A DNA stretch of 64,000 nt from Halopolyspora algeriensis (GTDB lineage: Bacteria; Actinomycetota; Actinomycetes; Mycobacteriales; Pseudonocardiaceae): contig NZ_QPJC01000002.1 in NCBI RefSeq assembly GCF_003337235.1, positions 310,001 through 374,000 on the forward strand. The letters are read 5' to 3'. Made by a program: the position numbers and the translations under genes. Below are positions 1 through 9,292 of the stretch, piece by piece. Every line of letters starts with the position of its first letter. Within the stretch, counting starts at the first letter, position 1. The notes under the pieces are model-generated. The model made no database searches. It saw only the letters and a program-made list of their open reading frames with translations, and was not told the origin of the DNA.

Positions 1-63
1 CACGTGTCGGTGGTCACCGGCATGAACGTCGCCGTTCCCCGGCGGCGGGACTGGCACGACTAG
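1..63 (+). CDS. C-terminal end of an unidentified protein (cut by window edge)
   Basis: An open frame enters from the left edge and stops at a TAG at 61-63, giving only about 20 residues that end in PRRRDWHD. It lies 37 bp before the molybdopterin oxidoreductase gene and on the same strand, so it may be the preceding gene of that operon. The fragment is too short to assign to a family, and it could be a chance open frame. Confidence 0.35.
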   Translation, partial: HVSVVTGMNVAVPRRRDWHD

Positions 64-100
64 GAAGTCACCGGCACGATCCGCGCGAAAGGAAAGCGCG

Positions 101-1591
101 ATGTACGAGCTTGATTTTCCCGTCTGGATCCGCATCACACACTGGGTCAATCTGCTGTTCATCACCCTGCTCATCCGCAGTGGGGTGGAAATCCTCGGTA
201 CTCACCCCAAGCTCTACTGGCGCAACGACAGCAAGCCGGGCACCGAGTGGGCGAGATTCACCCGCAAGACCATGCCGACCGACAAGCTCTACGACACGTT
301 GGACGAGGAGGAGAGCTACTCCTCACTGGTGTCCATGCCCGGTCACAAACAGCTCGGGCTGGGGCGGCACTGGCACTTCTTCAGCGTGATCGGCTGGATC
401 CTGACCGGCCTGACCTATGTGATCCTGCTGCTGGCCACCGGTCAGTGGCACCGGTACTGGCCGTACTCGTGGTCGATTTTCCCGACGGCGTGGCACGACC
501 TGCTCACCTACCTGAGCTTCAACCTTCCGCCTCTGCTGCCGGGACAGCCCTACGACGCGCTCCAGAAGCTGACCTACGCCTTCGTGGTGTTCGTCCTGGC
601 GCCGTTTCAGATCCTGACCGGGGCCGCGCAGTCACCGGCGATCGAGGCCCGCTTCCCGCGGTACGTCCGCTTGTGGGGAGGGCGCCAGGCGGCCCGCAGC
701 CTGCACTTTTTCGGCCTGATTCTCTTCGTGCTGTTCATCGTCGTCCACGTGACGCTGATCGCCGTCTGGGGCTGGGGGATGCTCACGTCCCTGATGATCT
801 TCGGTGACGTCGAAAGCAGGCAATGGGCCATTGTCCTGTCCCTGGTCATCATCGCCGCGGTCGTGGCCGTGCACTGGGCAGCCACGAAATACACCCTGAG
901 ATATCCCCGCCGCACGCAGCGAGCGCTCGGTGCGGTGGTCATGGGAGTTCGGAAGTGGTCCCTGAAACCGCTGGTGTCCAAGCAGAACTACTCGGCAGCC
1001 GAGCTGTCCCCCGAACACCGGGTCAACGGCAAACCACCGATCAGCGACGATTACAAGATCATGGCTGCGCACAACTTCGCCGACTGGAGACTCGAGGTCG
1101 CGGGCCTGGTCGAGAATCCCATGACCTTCACCCTGCAGGAGCTGCAAGAACTGTCCGGCACGCAGACTCAGCGAGTCCTGCACAACTGCGTCCAAGGCTG
1201 GTCCAGCATCGGGGAGTGGAGCGGCGTGCCACTGCGGACGATCGTGGAGCTGGTCGGGCCACTGCCTGAAGCTCGCTTCCTCTGCGTGCTGAGCATGCAG
1301 GACTCGGGTCGGGACGAGCCGAGCGCACCGGGTCAGGGACAGTTCTACGAGATCATCGACCTGAGCCTGGCACGGCATCCCGACGCCCTGCTGGCCTACG
1401 AGATGAACGGCGGCTTGCTGCCCATCGAACACGGCGCCCCCCTGCGTCTGCGACTGGAGAACCAGGTCGGTTTCAAGATGGCCAAGTGGATCGACCGCAT
1501 CGAGTTCGTCTCCGACTACTCCGGTATCGGCGAGGGAATGGGGGGATGGCGCGAGGACAACGTGTTCTACGACAAGAACGTGGAGATCTGA
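101..1591 (+). CDS. Cytochrome b561 / sulfite-oxidase-type molybdopterin oxidoreductase fusion
   Basis: This 496-residue protein joins a membrane di-haem cytochrome-b561-like half to a sulfite-oxidase-type molybdopterin domain. Residues 1-265 hold several hydrophobic helices with histidines suited to haem ligation, such as RITHWVN near residue 12. Residues 330-480 carry the Mo-cofactor domain; Cys363 in LHNCVQGW matches the cysteine that binds Mo in the family. It should pass electrons between a Mo centre and the membrane quinone pool. The substrate cannot be read from the sequence. The ATG follows AAAGGAAAG. The gene overlaps the next one by one base (TGATG), implying translational coupling. 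The single-chain fusion is the notable point, since YedYZ-type systems keep the two parts separate. Confidence 0.85.
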   Translation: MYELDFPVWIRITHWVNLLFITLLIRSGVEILGTHPKLYWRNDSKPGTEWARFTRKTMPTDKLYDTLDEEESYSSLVSMPGHKQLGLGRHWHFFSVIGWILTGLTYVILLLATGQWHRYWPYSWSIFPTAWHDLLTYLSFNLPPLLPGQPYDALQKLTYAFVVFVLAPFQILTGAAQSPAIEARFPRYVRLWGGRQAARSLHFFGLILFVLFIVVHVTLIAVWGWGMLTSLMIFGDVESRQWAIVLSLVIIAAVVAVHWAATKYTLRYPRRTQRALGAVVMGVRKWSLKPLVSKQNYSAAELSPEHRVNGKPPISDDYKIMAAHNFADWRLEVAGLVENPMTFTLQELQELSGTQTQRVLHNCVQGWSSIGEWSGVPLRTIVELVGPLPEARFLCVLSMQDSGRDEPSAPGQGQFYEIIDLSLARHPDALLAYEMNGGLLPIEHGAPLRLRLENQVGFKMAKWIDRIEFVSDYSGIGEGMGGWREDNVFYDKNVEI

Positions 1592-1860
1592 TGGGCACCG
1601 AGAAGACCCGTCCGGAGAGCACGGTGCTCAGCGACCGGCAGAAGCACCGGGTCACCGAACAGCTCCGGCACGAGCAGACCACGTGCGCAGGCTGCGGTTC
1701 CGGGGATTTCACGGTCGGACAGGCCCTGTATGTGGGATTCTTGTTCCTCGACGAGGAAAACGGGAATTACATGGTGGCACTGACCTGCAACAATCCCGAA
1801 TGCCCCGCTCCTCGTACCGGGATCACCCTGCACGAGTCGGCGTTCCTCGACGTCGGTTAG
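1591..1860 (+). CDS. Small Cys-rich (zinc-ribbon-like) protein coupled to the Mo oxidoreductase
   Basis: This 89-residue soluble protein has two cysteine pairs, CAGCG near residue 31 and CNNPEC near residue 71, spaced like a zinc ribbon. Its start overlaps the stop of the molybdopterin oxidoreductase (TGATG), so the two are probably made in a fixed ratio. I do not recognise a named family. A role in assembly or maturation of the oxidoreductase, or as a metal-binding accessory, is inferred from coupling only. A strong hairpin follows at 1901-1934, which would end the operon. Confidence 0.7.
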   Translation: MGTEKTRPESTVLSDRQKHRVTEQLRHEQTTCAGCGSGDFTVGQALYVGFLFLDEENGNYMVALTCNNPECPAPRTGITLHESAFLDVG

Positions 1861-1900
1861 CCGACCGGGAGCAGGCGGGACGTCGGCTGCGGCCGAAAAC

Positions 1901-1934
1901 GGCTCCCGGGCGGCCACCGGCAGGCCCGGGAGCC
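1901..1934. terminator. Bidirectional terminator hairpin
   Basis: An 11-bp perfect stem (GGCTCCCGGGC pairing with its complement) closes a 12-nt loop. It sits in the short gap between two converging genes, so it can serve both strands. No U-tract follows, as is common in high-GC actinomycetes. Confidence 0.6.
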
Positions 1935-1936
1935 GG

Positions 1937-2263
1937 TCAACGGCGGTCCTCCAGCGGGATGGTTGGGCGCGCGATGCCCAGTCGCTCGGCCAGCGGCTGC
2001 ACATCGCGCAGCTCCGTTCTGAGCTTTTCGTACCGTGCCTGCTCGTGTGGGGTGAGCTCTCCCCGGTGGTGGTAGTGCGCCAGGCGCTGCAGCCTGCCCG
2101 ACAGCAGCGCTCCCCACCGGATGCCGAAGTCGTAGACCCGCGCACTGTCCCGCGCCTTGTCCGAATCGGAAGCCAGCTCCCGCAGCGCCTCCACCTCGGC
2201 GAACAGCGAGTCGAGGTCGGCACCCACTCCCACCACGCCATTGTTGTCCCGCTCGCCGGTCAT
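1937..2263 (-). CDS. Conserved hypothetical protein, helical, 108 aa
   Basis: The ATG at 2263 is chosen because AAGGAGGAG lies just upstream; a longer frame with no such site extends to 2317. The product is hydrophilic and mostly helical (LFAEVEALRELA near residue 20, then LSGRLQRLAHYH and KLRTELRDVQPLAERLG). It has no signal peptide, membrane segment or cysteine motif. It lies 50 bp downstream of the lipoprotein gene on the same strand and is probably co-transcribed with it. I do not recognise a function. Confidence 0.7.
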   Translation of the reverse strand: MTGERDNNGVVGVGADLDSLFAEVEALRELASDSDKARDSARVYDFGIRWGALLSGRLQRLAHYHHRGELTPHEQARYEKLRTELRDVQPLAERLGIARPTIPLEDRR

Positions 2264-2313
2264 GCTCCTCCTTGCTGCGGCCGGGCGTTCTTCGTCTTCA
2301 CGGATCCGGCTCC

Positions 2314-3387
2314 TCACAGGCTCGGTTTGTCGATGCTCACGGCAGCCGGTTGCCCGCGGAGCGTGAGGTAGACCCGGTCGGAGCCGACGGCCAGGCCCGA
2401 CAGCGGTGCGTTCCTGAGTGCCCGGTTTTCGAGGTGTCGCCGGAACTCGATGGTGTCGACCTTCGTGAAGTGCCCGTGCTCGAAGCCGGTGAAACTGTTC
2501 GTCTCCAGCACCACCAGCTTGTTGTGGGTGGCCGCATAGATCCGGGTGTGATCCACGCCGAGGTGTTCCACCGGCTCACCCAGCCTGGCCTCGGCCGCGA
2601 CCCTCAGGTGCTTTCCCTGCTTGTCCAGCCCCACGGCCAGAAGGCGATCGGTTCCGGCTTCGGCGACATAGACCCGCGAGACCTTGATGGTGTCGCCGGC
2701 GACCGCACTGACACCGATACCGATGTCGTCGGTCTTTTCCAGCGGGGCCGGGTGGCCCTCGTAGACAGCGATGCCGCGAGGACCGAGCACGAAGAACTCG
2801 GCCGGTCGTCCCCGTTCCGGGCCGTGCAGTTCCGCCTCGGGCCCCGCTCGCACCTCGACAGGAGGGATACTGGTGGAGTTGTTCAGGTTCGTGCCGGTCA
2901 CGGTTCTGCCGCTCTTCGACAGGGCGAACAGGATGTCCGATCCCACGTCGGTGGCCACCCGTGACGGAGTATGCCCGGTGGGCAGGGTCCCAACCCGGTG
3001 CAGGTTCGCGATGTCGAACACGGCGATCCGGCCGAGAGCGGGCTGAGGCAGGTAGACCTCCTCGCTGCCGGTGGGGCTGAGGGCGAGGTTCTCTCCGGTA
3101 TCGGGCAACCGCGCGGAGAGGGTGGTGCGGGCCGTGGAGCCGGTGCCGGAGCTCCGCGCGCCCGGATCGATCCGGGCGATCCGGGACGACTTCTCCGTCA
3201 GGGCGAGCATGTCGCCCGTGTCGTGGGACCAGATCGGCTCGTGCACGGGGACCTCGATGGGCAGGGTCGTGACGCTGTCCGCGCTGCCGGCCGCACCGCC
3301 GCCCACCGCGCACCCGGTGAGCACGGACATCCCTGTCAGCACCAGTGCGAGCGCGCTGCGGAGGCTCCACCACAGCCGCATGAACAT
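2314..3387 (-). CDS. Putative secreted lipoprotein, beta-propeller-like
   Basis: The ATG at 3387 follows AGGAGGAGCG and gives a 357-residue protein. It begins with a classic lipoprotein signal: basic start, hydrophobic stretch, then the lipobox LTGC about 25 residues in. The mature part has repeated short beta segments such as GRIAVFDIANLH, SDILFALSKSGR and THNKLVVLE, resembling a YVTN/NHL-type propeller. It is expected on the outer face of the membrane. The ligand or partner is unknown. The assignment as a propeller rests on repeat texture rather than a specific signature. Confidence 0.72.
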   Translation of the reverse strand: MFMRLWWSLRSALALVLTGMSVLTGCAVGGGAAGSADSVTTLPIEVPVHEPIWSHDTGDMLALTEKSSRIARIDPGARSSGTGSTARTTLSARLPDTGENLALSPTGSEEVYLPQPALGRIAVFDIANLHRVGTLPTGHTPSRVATDVGSDILFALSKSGRTVTGTNLNNSTSIPPVEVRAGPEAELHGPERGRPAEFFVLGPRGIAVYEGHPAPLEKTDDIGIGVSAVAGDTIKVSRVYVAEAGTDRLLAVGLDKQGKHLRVAAEARLGEPVEHLGVDHTRIYAATHNKLVVLETNSFTGFEHGHFTKVDTIEFRRHLENRALRNAPLSGLAVGSDRVYLTLRGQPAAVSIDKPSL

Positions 3388-3605
3388 GATCGCTCCTCCT
3401 CGTCCGTGGCGGTGCACGAATGGCCCTGACCCGCGAGGTTGCTGGGTGGGGGCGGTATGCGGCCGGGCCGCACGGCGGATGCCGGTGTTCGCTCGTTCGT
3501 ACCGCAACTCTTTCGATGATCTCGCACGCTGGGTGAGCCGCAACCGGATGGCTTCACGCGCGTCTACTCTGGTGGTGAAGCGAGAGAGGACGGGCGGTAC
3601 AGCGG

Positions 3606-4616
3606 ATGTGGCGTCGGCTGCTGTTCATCGTGGCGGCGGGTCTCCTGGCGGTGAGCCTGCTCGTGGCGCTGGGCGTCGTTCCGGTCCCGCCGCTTCGGGA
3701 GTCCTCCGACACCGCGGGACCGTCCGGAGCCACGAACCCACCGCCGACCACGGCCTCGCCGCCTTCCCCGTCTTCGCCACCACCGTCGCCCGCACCGACG
3801 GCGGGGCCACCGGTACTCGCGGTCAAGGTGGACAATGCTCCCGTGGCCCGGCCACCGGTCGGCATCGGTGCCGCGGACGTGATCTACGTCGAACCGGTGG
3901 AGGGCGGGATGAGCCGGTTGATCGCGGTGTTCGGTTCGCACAAGCCACCCGTGGTGGGGCCGGTGCGCAGCGCGCGGGAAACGGACCTGCGGCTGCTCCC
4001 GCAGTTCGGGCACCCGGCGCTGGCGTTCTCGGGTGCGGCGCCCGAGCTGCTGCCCCGGGTGAGGAGTTCTCCGCTGCGGAGCGTATCGCAAGACCGCGTG
4101 CCCCGAGCCTACTTCCGGGGCGAGTCGCGGGACGCTCCGCACAACCTGTTCGTCCGCCCGGCCGAGCTGCCTCCGGGAGGACGGTGGGCCCCGGATGCCC
4201 GGCTGGAATTCGGCCCCGCACCTCCGGGAGGCGTGTCGGACGGGAGTCACACGGTGCACTACACGTCCGCCACCATGGGCTTCGACTGGGCACCGCAGCA
4301 GGAGCGATGGCTGGTCTCCCTGGACGGGCGCCCGTTCCACGCCGCCGACAGCGGGCGGTTGAGCCCGAGCACCGTCGTGGTGCAGCGGGTCCCGGTCGTG
4401 AACTCGGCCATCACCGACGTCCTGGGCAACCCGTCTCCGGTTGCCCGGACGGTCGGCGAGGGGCGGGCACTGGTCCTGCGCGACGGCCGTGCTTTCGAGG
4501 CGAGATGGTCGCGCCCCGCGCCGGAAGCCGCCACGACCTATACCACGCCTTCCGGGCAGCCGATCCCGTTTGCCCCCGGCCAGGTGTGGGTCGTCCTGGC
4601 CCCGGCCGGAAGATAA
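3606..4616 (+). CDS. DUF3048 (YerB-like) exported protein
   Basis: The 336-residue product has an N-terminal membrane anchor or signal (RRLLFIVAAGLLAVSLLVAL), a Pro/Ser/Thr-rich linker at residues 35-75, and then a DUF3048 domain. The motif VDNAPVARPPVGIGAADVIY followed by EGGMSRLIAVF and VGPVRSARETD is typical of that family. DUF3048 proteins are cell-surface proteins of uncertain function, possibly carbohydrate or wall related. The gene stands alone between the divergent lipoprotein gene and an aldo/keto reductase 89 bp downstream. Confidence 0.85.
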   Translation: MWRRLLFIVAAGLLAVSLLVALGVVPVPPLRESSDTAGPSGATNPPPTTASPPSPSSPPPSPAPTAGPPVLAVKVDNAPVARPPVGIGAADVIYVEPVEGGMSRLIAVFGSHKPPVVGPVRSARETDLRLLPQFGHPALAFSGAAPELLPRVRSSPLRSVSQDRVPRAYFRGESRDAPHNLFVRPAELPPGGRWAPDARLEFGPAPPGGVSDGSHTVHYTSATMGFDWAPQQERWLVSLDGRPFHAADSGRLSPSTVVVQRVPVVNSAITDVLGNPSPVARTVGEGRALVLRDGRAFEARWSRPAPEAATTYTTPSGQPIPFAPGQVWVVLAPAGR

Positions 4617-4705
4617 GGCGGTAAGGCACCCTGGAGAGGACGAATCGCGTGCCCGTGAGGCGCTCCGGCGCCACGACGGGTCGCAAGTATCGAACGGAGG
4701 TCCCC

Positions 4706-5704
4706 GTGTCCGCTGCCAGTTCCGCATCCCCGCTGCCCACCCGGCACCTCGGCACGAAAGGCCCGGAGGTCAGCGCCATCGGGTATGGCGCCATGGGGCT
4801 GTCCGGCGTCTACGGGCCGGCCGACGATGCGGAATCGACGGAATTGCTCCGGCACCTGCTCGACACCGGTCTGACGTTCCTCGACACCGCCGACGTCTAC
4901 GGCGACGGCCACAACGAGCGGCTGATCGCACGCGCCATCGCGGGCAGGCGCGACGAGGTGTTCCTGGCCACGAAGTTCGGGGCGGGCAGCGACACCGGGC
5001 GCGGCCGGCCGGAGTACGTGCGCACCGCGATCGAGGCGAGCCTCGGTCGCCTGGAAACGGACCGCGTCGATCTCTACTACCTGCATCGGGTCGACCCCAC
5101 GACGCCGATCGAGGACACCGTCGGTGCCCTCGGTGAGCTGGTGCAGGAAGGCAAGGTGCGCCACATCGGGCTGTCCGAGGTCAGTGCCGAAACCCTGCGC
5201 AGAGCCCACGCCACGTATCCCGTCACCGCGGTACAGCAGGAGTACTCCCTGTTCACCCGGGAACCCGAGACTCGTCTGCTGCCCACGTTGCGCGAGCTCG
5301 GGGTCGGTTTGGTGGCCTACTCACCGCTCGGGCGGGGCGTGCTCGGCGGTGGCATCCGGGATGCCGAGCAGGTGGAAAACCTGCAGCAACGCAGGCAGCG
5401 CTACCCGCGCTTCAGCGAGGAGAACCTACGCCGGAACCTGACGCTGGTGGAGCGTCTGCGGCAGCGCGCCGAGGAGCTGGGACGTACTCCCGCCCAACTG
5501 GCGCTGGGGTGGTTGCTGGCCCAGGGTGAGGACGTCGTACCGATCCCGGGCAGCCGCAAGCTCGGCAACGTGATGGCCAATGTCGAGGCCGCTCGCCGGC
5601 CGCTGGAGGACTCCGTCGTCGCCGAACTGGCCGAGCTGTTCCCGGTCGGCGCAGCGGCCGGGGACCGCTACGCCCCGGAACTGTCCGCCCGACTGGAGCA
5701 GTGA
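4706..5704 (+). CDS. Aldo/keto reductase
   Basis: The GTG at 4706 follows CGGAGG with 5-nt spacing; an upstream ATG at 4649 lacks a ribosome-binding site. The 332-residue protein is a TIM-barrel NADPH-dependent aldo/keto reductase. It shows the family signature FLDTADVYGDGHNE with catalytic Asp and Tyr, Lys in FLATKFG, His in YYLHRVDP, and the C-terminal cofactor motif VPIPGSRK. It most resembles the AKR13/YajO-type group that reduces aldehydes or ketones. No neighbour points to a substrate. Confidence 0.9.
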   Translation: MSAASSASPLPTRHLGTKGPEVSAIGYGAMGLSGVYGPADDAESTELLRHLLDTGLTFLDTADVYGDGHNERLIARAIAGRRDEVFLATKFGAGSDTGRGRPEYVRTAIEASLGRLETDRVDLYYLHRVDPTTPIEDTVGALGELVQEGKVRHIGLSEVSAETLRRAHATYPVTAVQQEYSLFTREPETRLLPTLRELGVGLVAYSPLGRGVLGGGIRDAEQVENLQQRRQRYPRFSEENLRRNLTLVERLRQRAEELGRTPAQLALGWLLAQGEDVVPIPGSRKLGNVMANVEAARRPLEDSVVAELAELFPVGAAAGDRYAPELSARLEQ

Positions 5705-5790
5705 TCCTTCTGCGCGGTGCCCTCCTCCGCGCTCGCGGGATTCCGAAAGCTGCGGGACCGTCCCGTTCTCGTCCGGTGCAGGTGAACGGG

Positions 5791-6870
5791 TCACCGGGTG
5801 TTGCCGGGACCGCTCGCGGAGTTCCGCCGCACTGCGCGGGTCAGGGACCAGAGCATGGCGGTGAACGTCGCCGCCCACGCGGTGAGGGCGATCCAGAGCT
5901 CGTGTGTGCCGATCATGGTCAGCAGGGGAAGGTGCACGGTGTCGCCGAGGGTGCGGGTGGCGACTCCGTACATGCCGAGTGGAAAAACGATGTTCCACCA
6001 CAGGGATTCGTACCGCAGCGGAACCCGGTGCGTGACGTGTCGCCACCATCCGGCGGCCAGCAGCGCGGGAATGAGCCAGGTGCCGAACGCCCAGAAGAGC
6101 ACCGAGACACCGGTGACGAGTTCTCTCGTGGCGGTGATCACTGCCGTGTCGGCCATGCTCAGGATCCGCGCACCGGCCAGGACGGTGATCGCGGTGGCGC
6201 CCATGCCCACCCAGTACGGCGGGCTGAGATCCGCCGGGCTCGGTCGGTCGAGCATCAGCCGAGTGGCAACGAGGATGCCGACGACGGCATAGCAGAACAC
6301 GCCGACCGACCAGGCGAATACCGCGAGCAGGGCCAACTCCTGCCTGGCGGTGCCCGTCCCGCCCTGTAGCGCTGCTGCGAGCACCGCAACCGACTGGGCG
6401 GCGACCACCCAGGTGAACCACGTGCCGTCGGCGCGCGTGGCAGCCGACCAGCCACGGTGATGGAGCATCACGGTGACCGGAAGGAGGTAGCCGAGCACGA
6501 GCCAGGCCAGTCCACCCACCACGAGCAGGACTGCCGCGGTGGTGGTGTGCCCGTCGAAAGCCAAGCGGGTACCGAGCACGTTGGTTCCGGCCACGAAGGT
6601 GAAGAACCCCACTCCTCGACTCGAGCGCGTCAGGTCCTGCCGCATGTCGTGGCGGAACACTGCGGCCCGCCGCACGTTCAGGGCGACGAGGACGAGGTAG
6701 CAGGCTGCCGCCAGCCACAGCAACGCGGTGGACAGGGTCCGCAGACCCTGCATGAGCAGGCCGACCGAGACAATGCCGGTCGCCATGACCAGAGCGAACA
6801 AGCCCGGATTGAGGGTTCGTACGGCCTCGTGGGCCGTGGCACGGGGTCCGACTGCGAACTGTGAACTCAG
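5791..6870 (-). CDS. TDT-family (tellurite resistance/dicarboxylate) transporter
   Basis: The protein has about ten hydrophobic helices and begins its core with FALVMATGIVSVG, the hallmark of the TehA/C4-dicarboxylate (TDT) family, followed by GTNVLGTR. The longest frame with a common start codon opens at a TTG at 6801, which would remove residues before the signature helix. I extend it to a CTG at 6870, which lies 5 nt after GGGGAGG and adds 23 residues; no ATG, GTG or TTG exists between there and the upstream stop. The start is therefore uncertain. Members export sulfite, malate or other small anions; the substrate here is unknown. Confidence 0.8.
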   Translation of the reverse strand: MSSQFAVGPRATAHEAVRTLNPGLFALVMATGIVSVGLLMQGLRTLSTALLWLAAACYLVLVALNVRRAAVFRHDMRQDLTRSSRGVGFFTFVAGTNVLGTRLAFDGHTTTAAVLLVVGGLAWLVLGYLLPVTVMLHHRGWSAATRADGTWFTWVVAAQSVAVLAAALQGGTGTARQELALLAVFAWSVGVFCYAVVGILVATRLMLDRPSPADLSPPYWVGMGATAITVLAGARILSMADTAVITATRELVTGVSVLFWAFGTWLIPALLAAGWWRHVTHRVPLRYESLWWNIVFPLGMYGVATRTLGDTVHLPLLTMIGTHELWIALTAWAATFTAMLWSLTRAVRRNSASGPGNTR

Positions 6871-7038
6871 CAGAGCCTCCCCTCTTGCGCCGACTGCGCC
6901 CGCTGGTTTTCGGATTCGGGCGGCCAGCCGGGAACGCGACTACGGTAGATGATGGAGGAGAGCCCGGGAACGGCGGCGGCACGCTGCTCGGCAATGCCGG
7001 CGACAGTGGCTTTGGCGGTGCGGTCGTGTGTGCGCGGT

Positions 7039-9174
7039 CTACCGCGCAGTGGTCGCCGTGGAGTCCTGGAGGTCTCTCCAAGTGGGAACGGCGAGTGCTG
7101 TGGCCAGATCCTGCAGGAGCTGGATGAGGCGATCCAGCAGGTTGAGGGTGCGGTGCAGCGAGGTGGGATCGCTGGTGACCGACTCCACGATATCGTGCAG
7201 GCTCTCGGTCCGGGCGCAAGCGGCTTGCAGCGCTTCCCGGAATTCCCGGGAGGCTTCGCCGGTCAGCGACTCGGCGGCGTCGGCCGTCTCCCAGAGCGTC
7301 TCGGCCAGGCGCTCTCGCGTGTCGGCATCGACCATCTCCATCGTGCTCGGCAGTACGCTGGCCAGGTTGCGCACGTAGTACGCGCATCCGTCGACCATGG
7401 TCAGCCACCGGTCGAGCTGGCTGCGATGGGGGCGTAGCCGATAGTTGGTCAGCGGCCGGACACCGCTGCGCAGCCGATGCAGGCGATCATCCAGCTCGCG
7501 TACCGACTCCCGCATGCTCGTGACGGTGCCGCGGGTACCGGCCTCGGTGCCGGTTCCACGCAGCACGTCACGCAGGCACAGCAGGAAATCCTCGGAACGG
7601 GCTTTCACGATCGAGCGGGTCCGAGTCGGCAGGATCACCAATGCCGCGAAGATCCCGGAGGCCGCTCCCGCGGCGGTCTCCACCAGTCGCGTTCCCAGCA
7701 CCGTGATGGTGAACGTGCCCAGGATCCCATAGACGATGCCCAGCATGGTGGTGAGGAAAAACGTCATCGCCGCATACGAGTATCCGAGGAAGTAGAAGGC
7801 CAGGAACACGCAGAGCAGGATCAAGGCCAATTCGGTGGCGGGATGGCCGACGACCTGGCCGGCGACCAGGATGCCCGCCACCACGCCGAGCACGGTTCCC
7901 GCCGTGCGCTGCCACGCACGAACCAGGAGTTCACCCCGGCTGTGGGCGCTGATGAACACCACGAAGGCGGTGATCACCGCCCAGTACCAGCGGTTGGGTG
8001 AGATGAGTTGGCCGAGAACGATGGCCAGCCCCGTCGCGCAGGTGACCTGGATGGCCGTGCGGACCTCGGGACGTTGCAAACCCGTTTCCTCGGCAGTGTC
8101 GCCTGCGCGCTCCTCGTCGGTGTCCTCCTCGTCTTCGGTGCCGTTTCGCTCGTCGTGCCGGTCGGTGTCGGGGCTGCTGCTGCCGAGCTCGGCGGTGGCG
8201 GTGGCCAACTCCGCGATGCCGGTACCGAGCCGCCGGATCGTCATCGCGACCTCGGCCGATTCCTCCTGCTCGAGCCGGTCGGCCACGTTCCTGCCGATGT
8301 GGCGGATTTCGGTGGGGTCGGTGCCCAGCATCTCGAGCAGGGGGCGGAGGTCGTGCGGCAGGGGCATCGCGCCACCGGGAGTGTCGATCGCGCGCAGAAA
8401 CGGTGCGAGCAGATTTTCGGCCGCGAGTTCGATGTCGAGAATGCGCTGGCGCAGGTTCTCGCGGTCGGATTCGTCGAGACTGTCGAGCTGTTGCACGGTG
8501 CTTTCCAGCATCAACGCGGTCTCGTTGAGCCGCATGGACCGGATGCGCAACTGTCTGCGGCGCTGCGAGGACTTCGGGTTCCGGACGACGTCCCGCAGCG
8601 CGTGCAGCAGACCGTGCACCTGGGCACGAAGGGTGCGCCGCCCTCGACTGAGAATGCCCTGGGGATCGTCGTGCAGCACCAGAAAGCGCAGAACGAGTGC
8701 GACCAGGGCACCACAGCCGGCGGCCACGGCCATGGAGGGAAGCTGCGGCGGGTCGGGACGCAGGAACATCGCGAAGAAGTAGCCGAAGAAGCCGACCATC
8801 CCCAAGGCGAAGTAGCGCGGGCCGAAGCGCCGGATGTAGGTCGCCAGGAAGATCACCACGAGGAACACGAGGATGTTGCCCACCGGCCAGGGACTGATCG
8901 CCGTGGACAGGGCCAGAGAGGCTGTGATGGGCAGGGGCATCAGCAGCGTGGTGATTCGGCGCTGCCGGTCGGTGCTGTCCTTGACCGATACCGACGACTG
9001 GATCGCCACGATGGCACCGATGATGGCGTTGGTCAGTGGCTGCTCCCACCATGCGAGCAGAGGTAGCATGATCAGCAGGGTGAGTGCTGTCGACAGAGCC
9101 ACGCGGAAGGCTGTGCGCAGCCGGCGCAGAGCCGGGTCAGAGGCGACGAAGCGATTCCACCACTCGCTCCACAT
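7039..9174 (-). CDS. FUSC-family membrane protein (aromatic-acid/efflux type)
   Basis: The 711-residue protein has two hydrophobic blocks (about residues 20-160 and 370-540), each followed by a long helical cytoplasmic part. This is the layout of the FUSC/YccS/AaeB superfamily. Typical segments are LTNAIIGAIVAIQSSVSVKD and, in the second block, RWYWAVITAFVVFISAHSRG. The ATG at 9174 follows GGAAAGGGG. Such proteins are inner-membrane exporters of aromatic acids or related compounds. The gene lies 118 bp downstream of acnR on the same strand, so partial read-through is possible. Confidence 0.82.
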   Translation of the reverse strand: MWSEWWNRFVASDPALRRLRTAFRVALSTALTLLIMLPLLAWWEQPLTNAIIGAIVAIQSSVSVKDSTDRQRRITTLLMPLPITASLALSTAISPWPVGNILVFLVVIFLATYIRRFGPRYFALGMVGFFGYFFAMFLRPDPPQLPSMAVAAGCGALVALVLRFLVLHDDPQGILSRGRRTLRAQVHGLLHALRDVVRNPKSSQRRRQLRIRSMRLNETALMLESTVQQLDSLDESDRENLRQRILDIELAAENLLAPFLRAIDTPGGAMPLPHDLRPLLEMLGTDPTEIRHIGRNVADRLEQEESAEVAMTIRRLGTGIAELATATAELGSSSPDTDRHDERNGTEDEEDTDEERAGDTAEETGLQRPEVRTAIQVTCATGLAIVLGQLISPNRWYWAVITAFVVFISAHSRGELLVRAWQRTAGTVLGVVAGILVAGQVVGHPATELALILLCVFLAFYFLGYSYAAMTFFLTTMLGIVYGILGTFTITVLGTRLVETAAGAASGIFAALVILPTRTRSIVKARSEDFLLCLRDVLRGTGTEAGTRGTVTSMRESVRELDDRLHRLRSGVRPLTNYRLRPHRSQLDRWLTMVDGCAYYVRNLASVLPSTMEMVDADTRERLAETLWETADAAESLTGEASREFREALQAACARTESLHDIVESVTSDPTSLHRTLNLLDRLIQLLQDLATALAVPTWRDLQDSTATTAR

Positions 9175-9292
9175 CCGAGGTCGGACCCCTTTCCTCGCCG
9201 TGCGTGGTGTTCCCGGACGTCCGGGTGCCGAAAAGCGCAAGATTACGCGCCGGCGTTCGCAGCGGCATCGAAAGTGCTCTGCGCCGGGGCGG

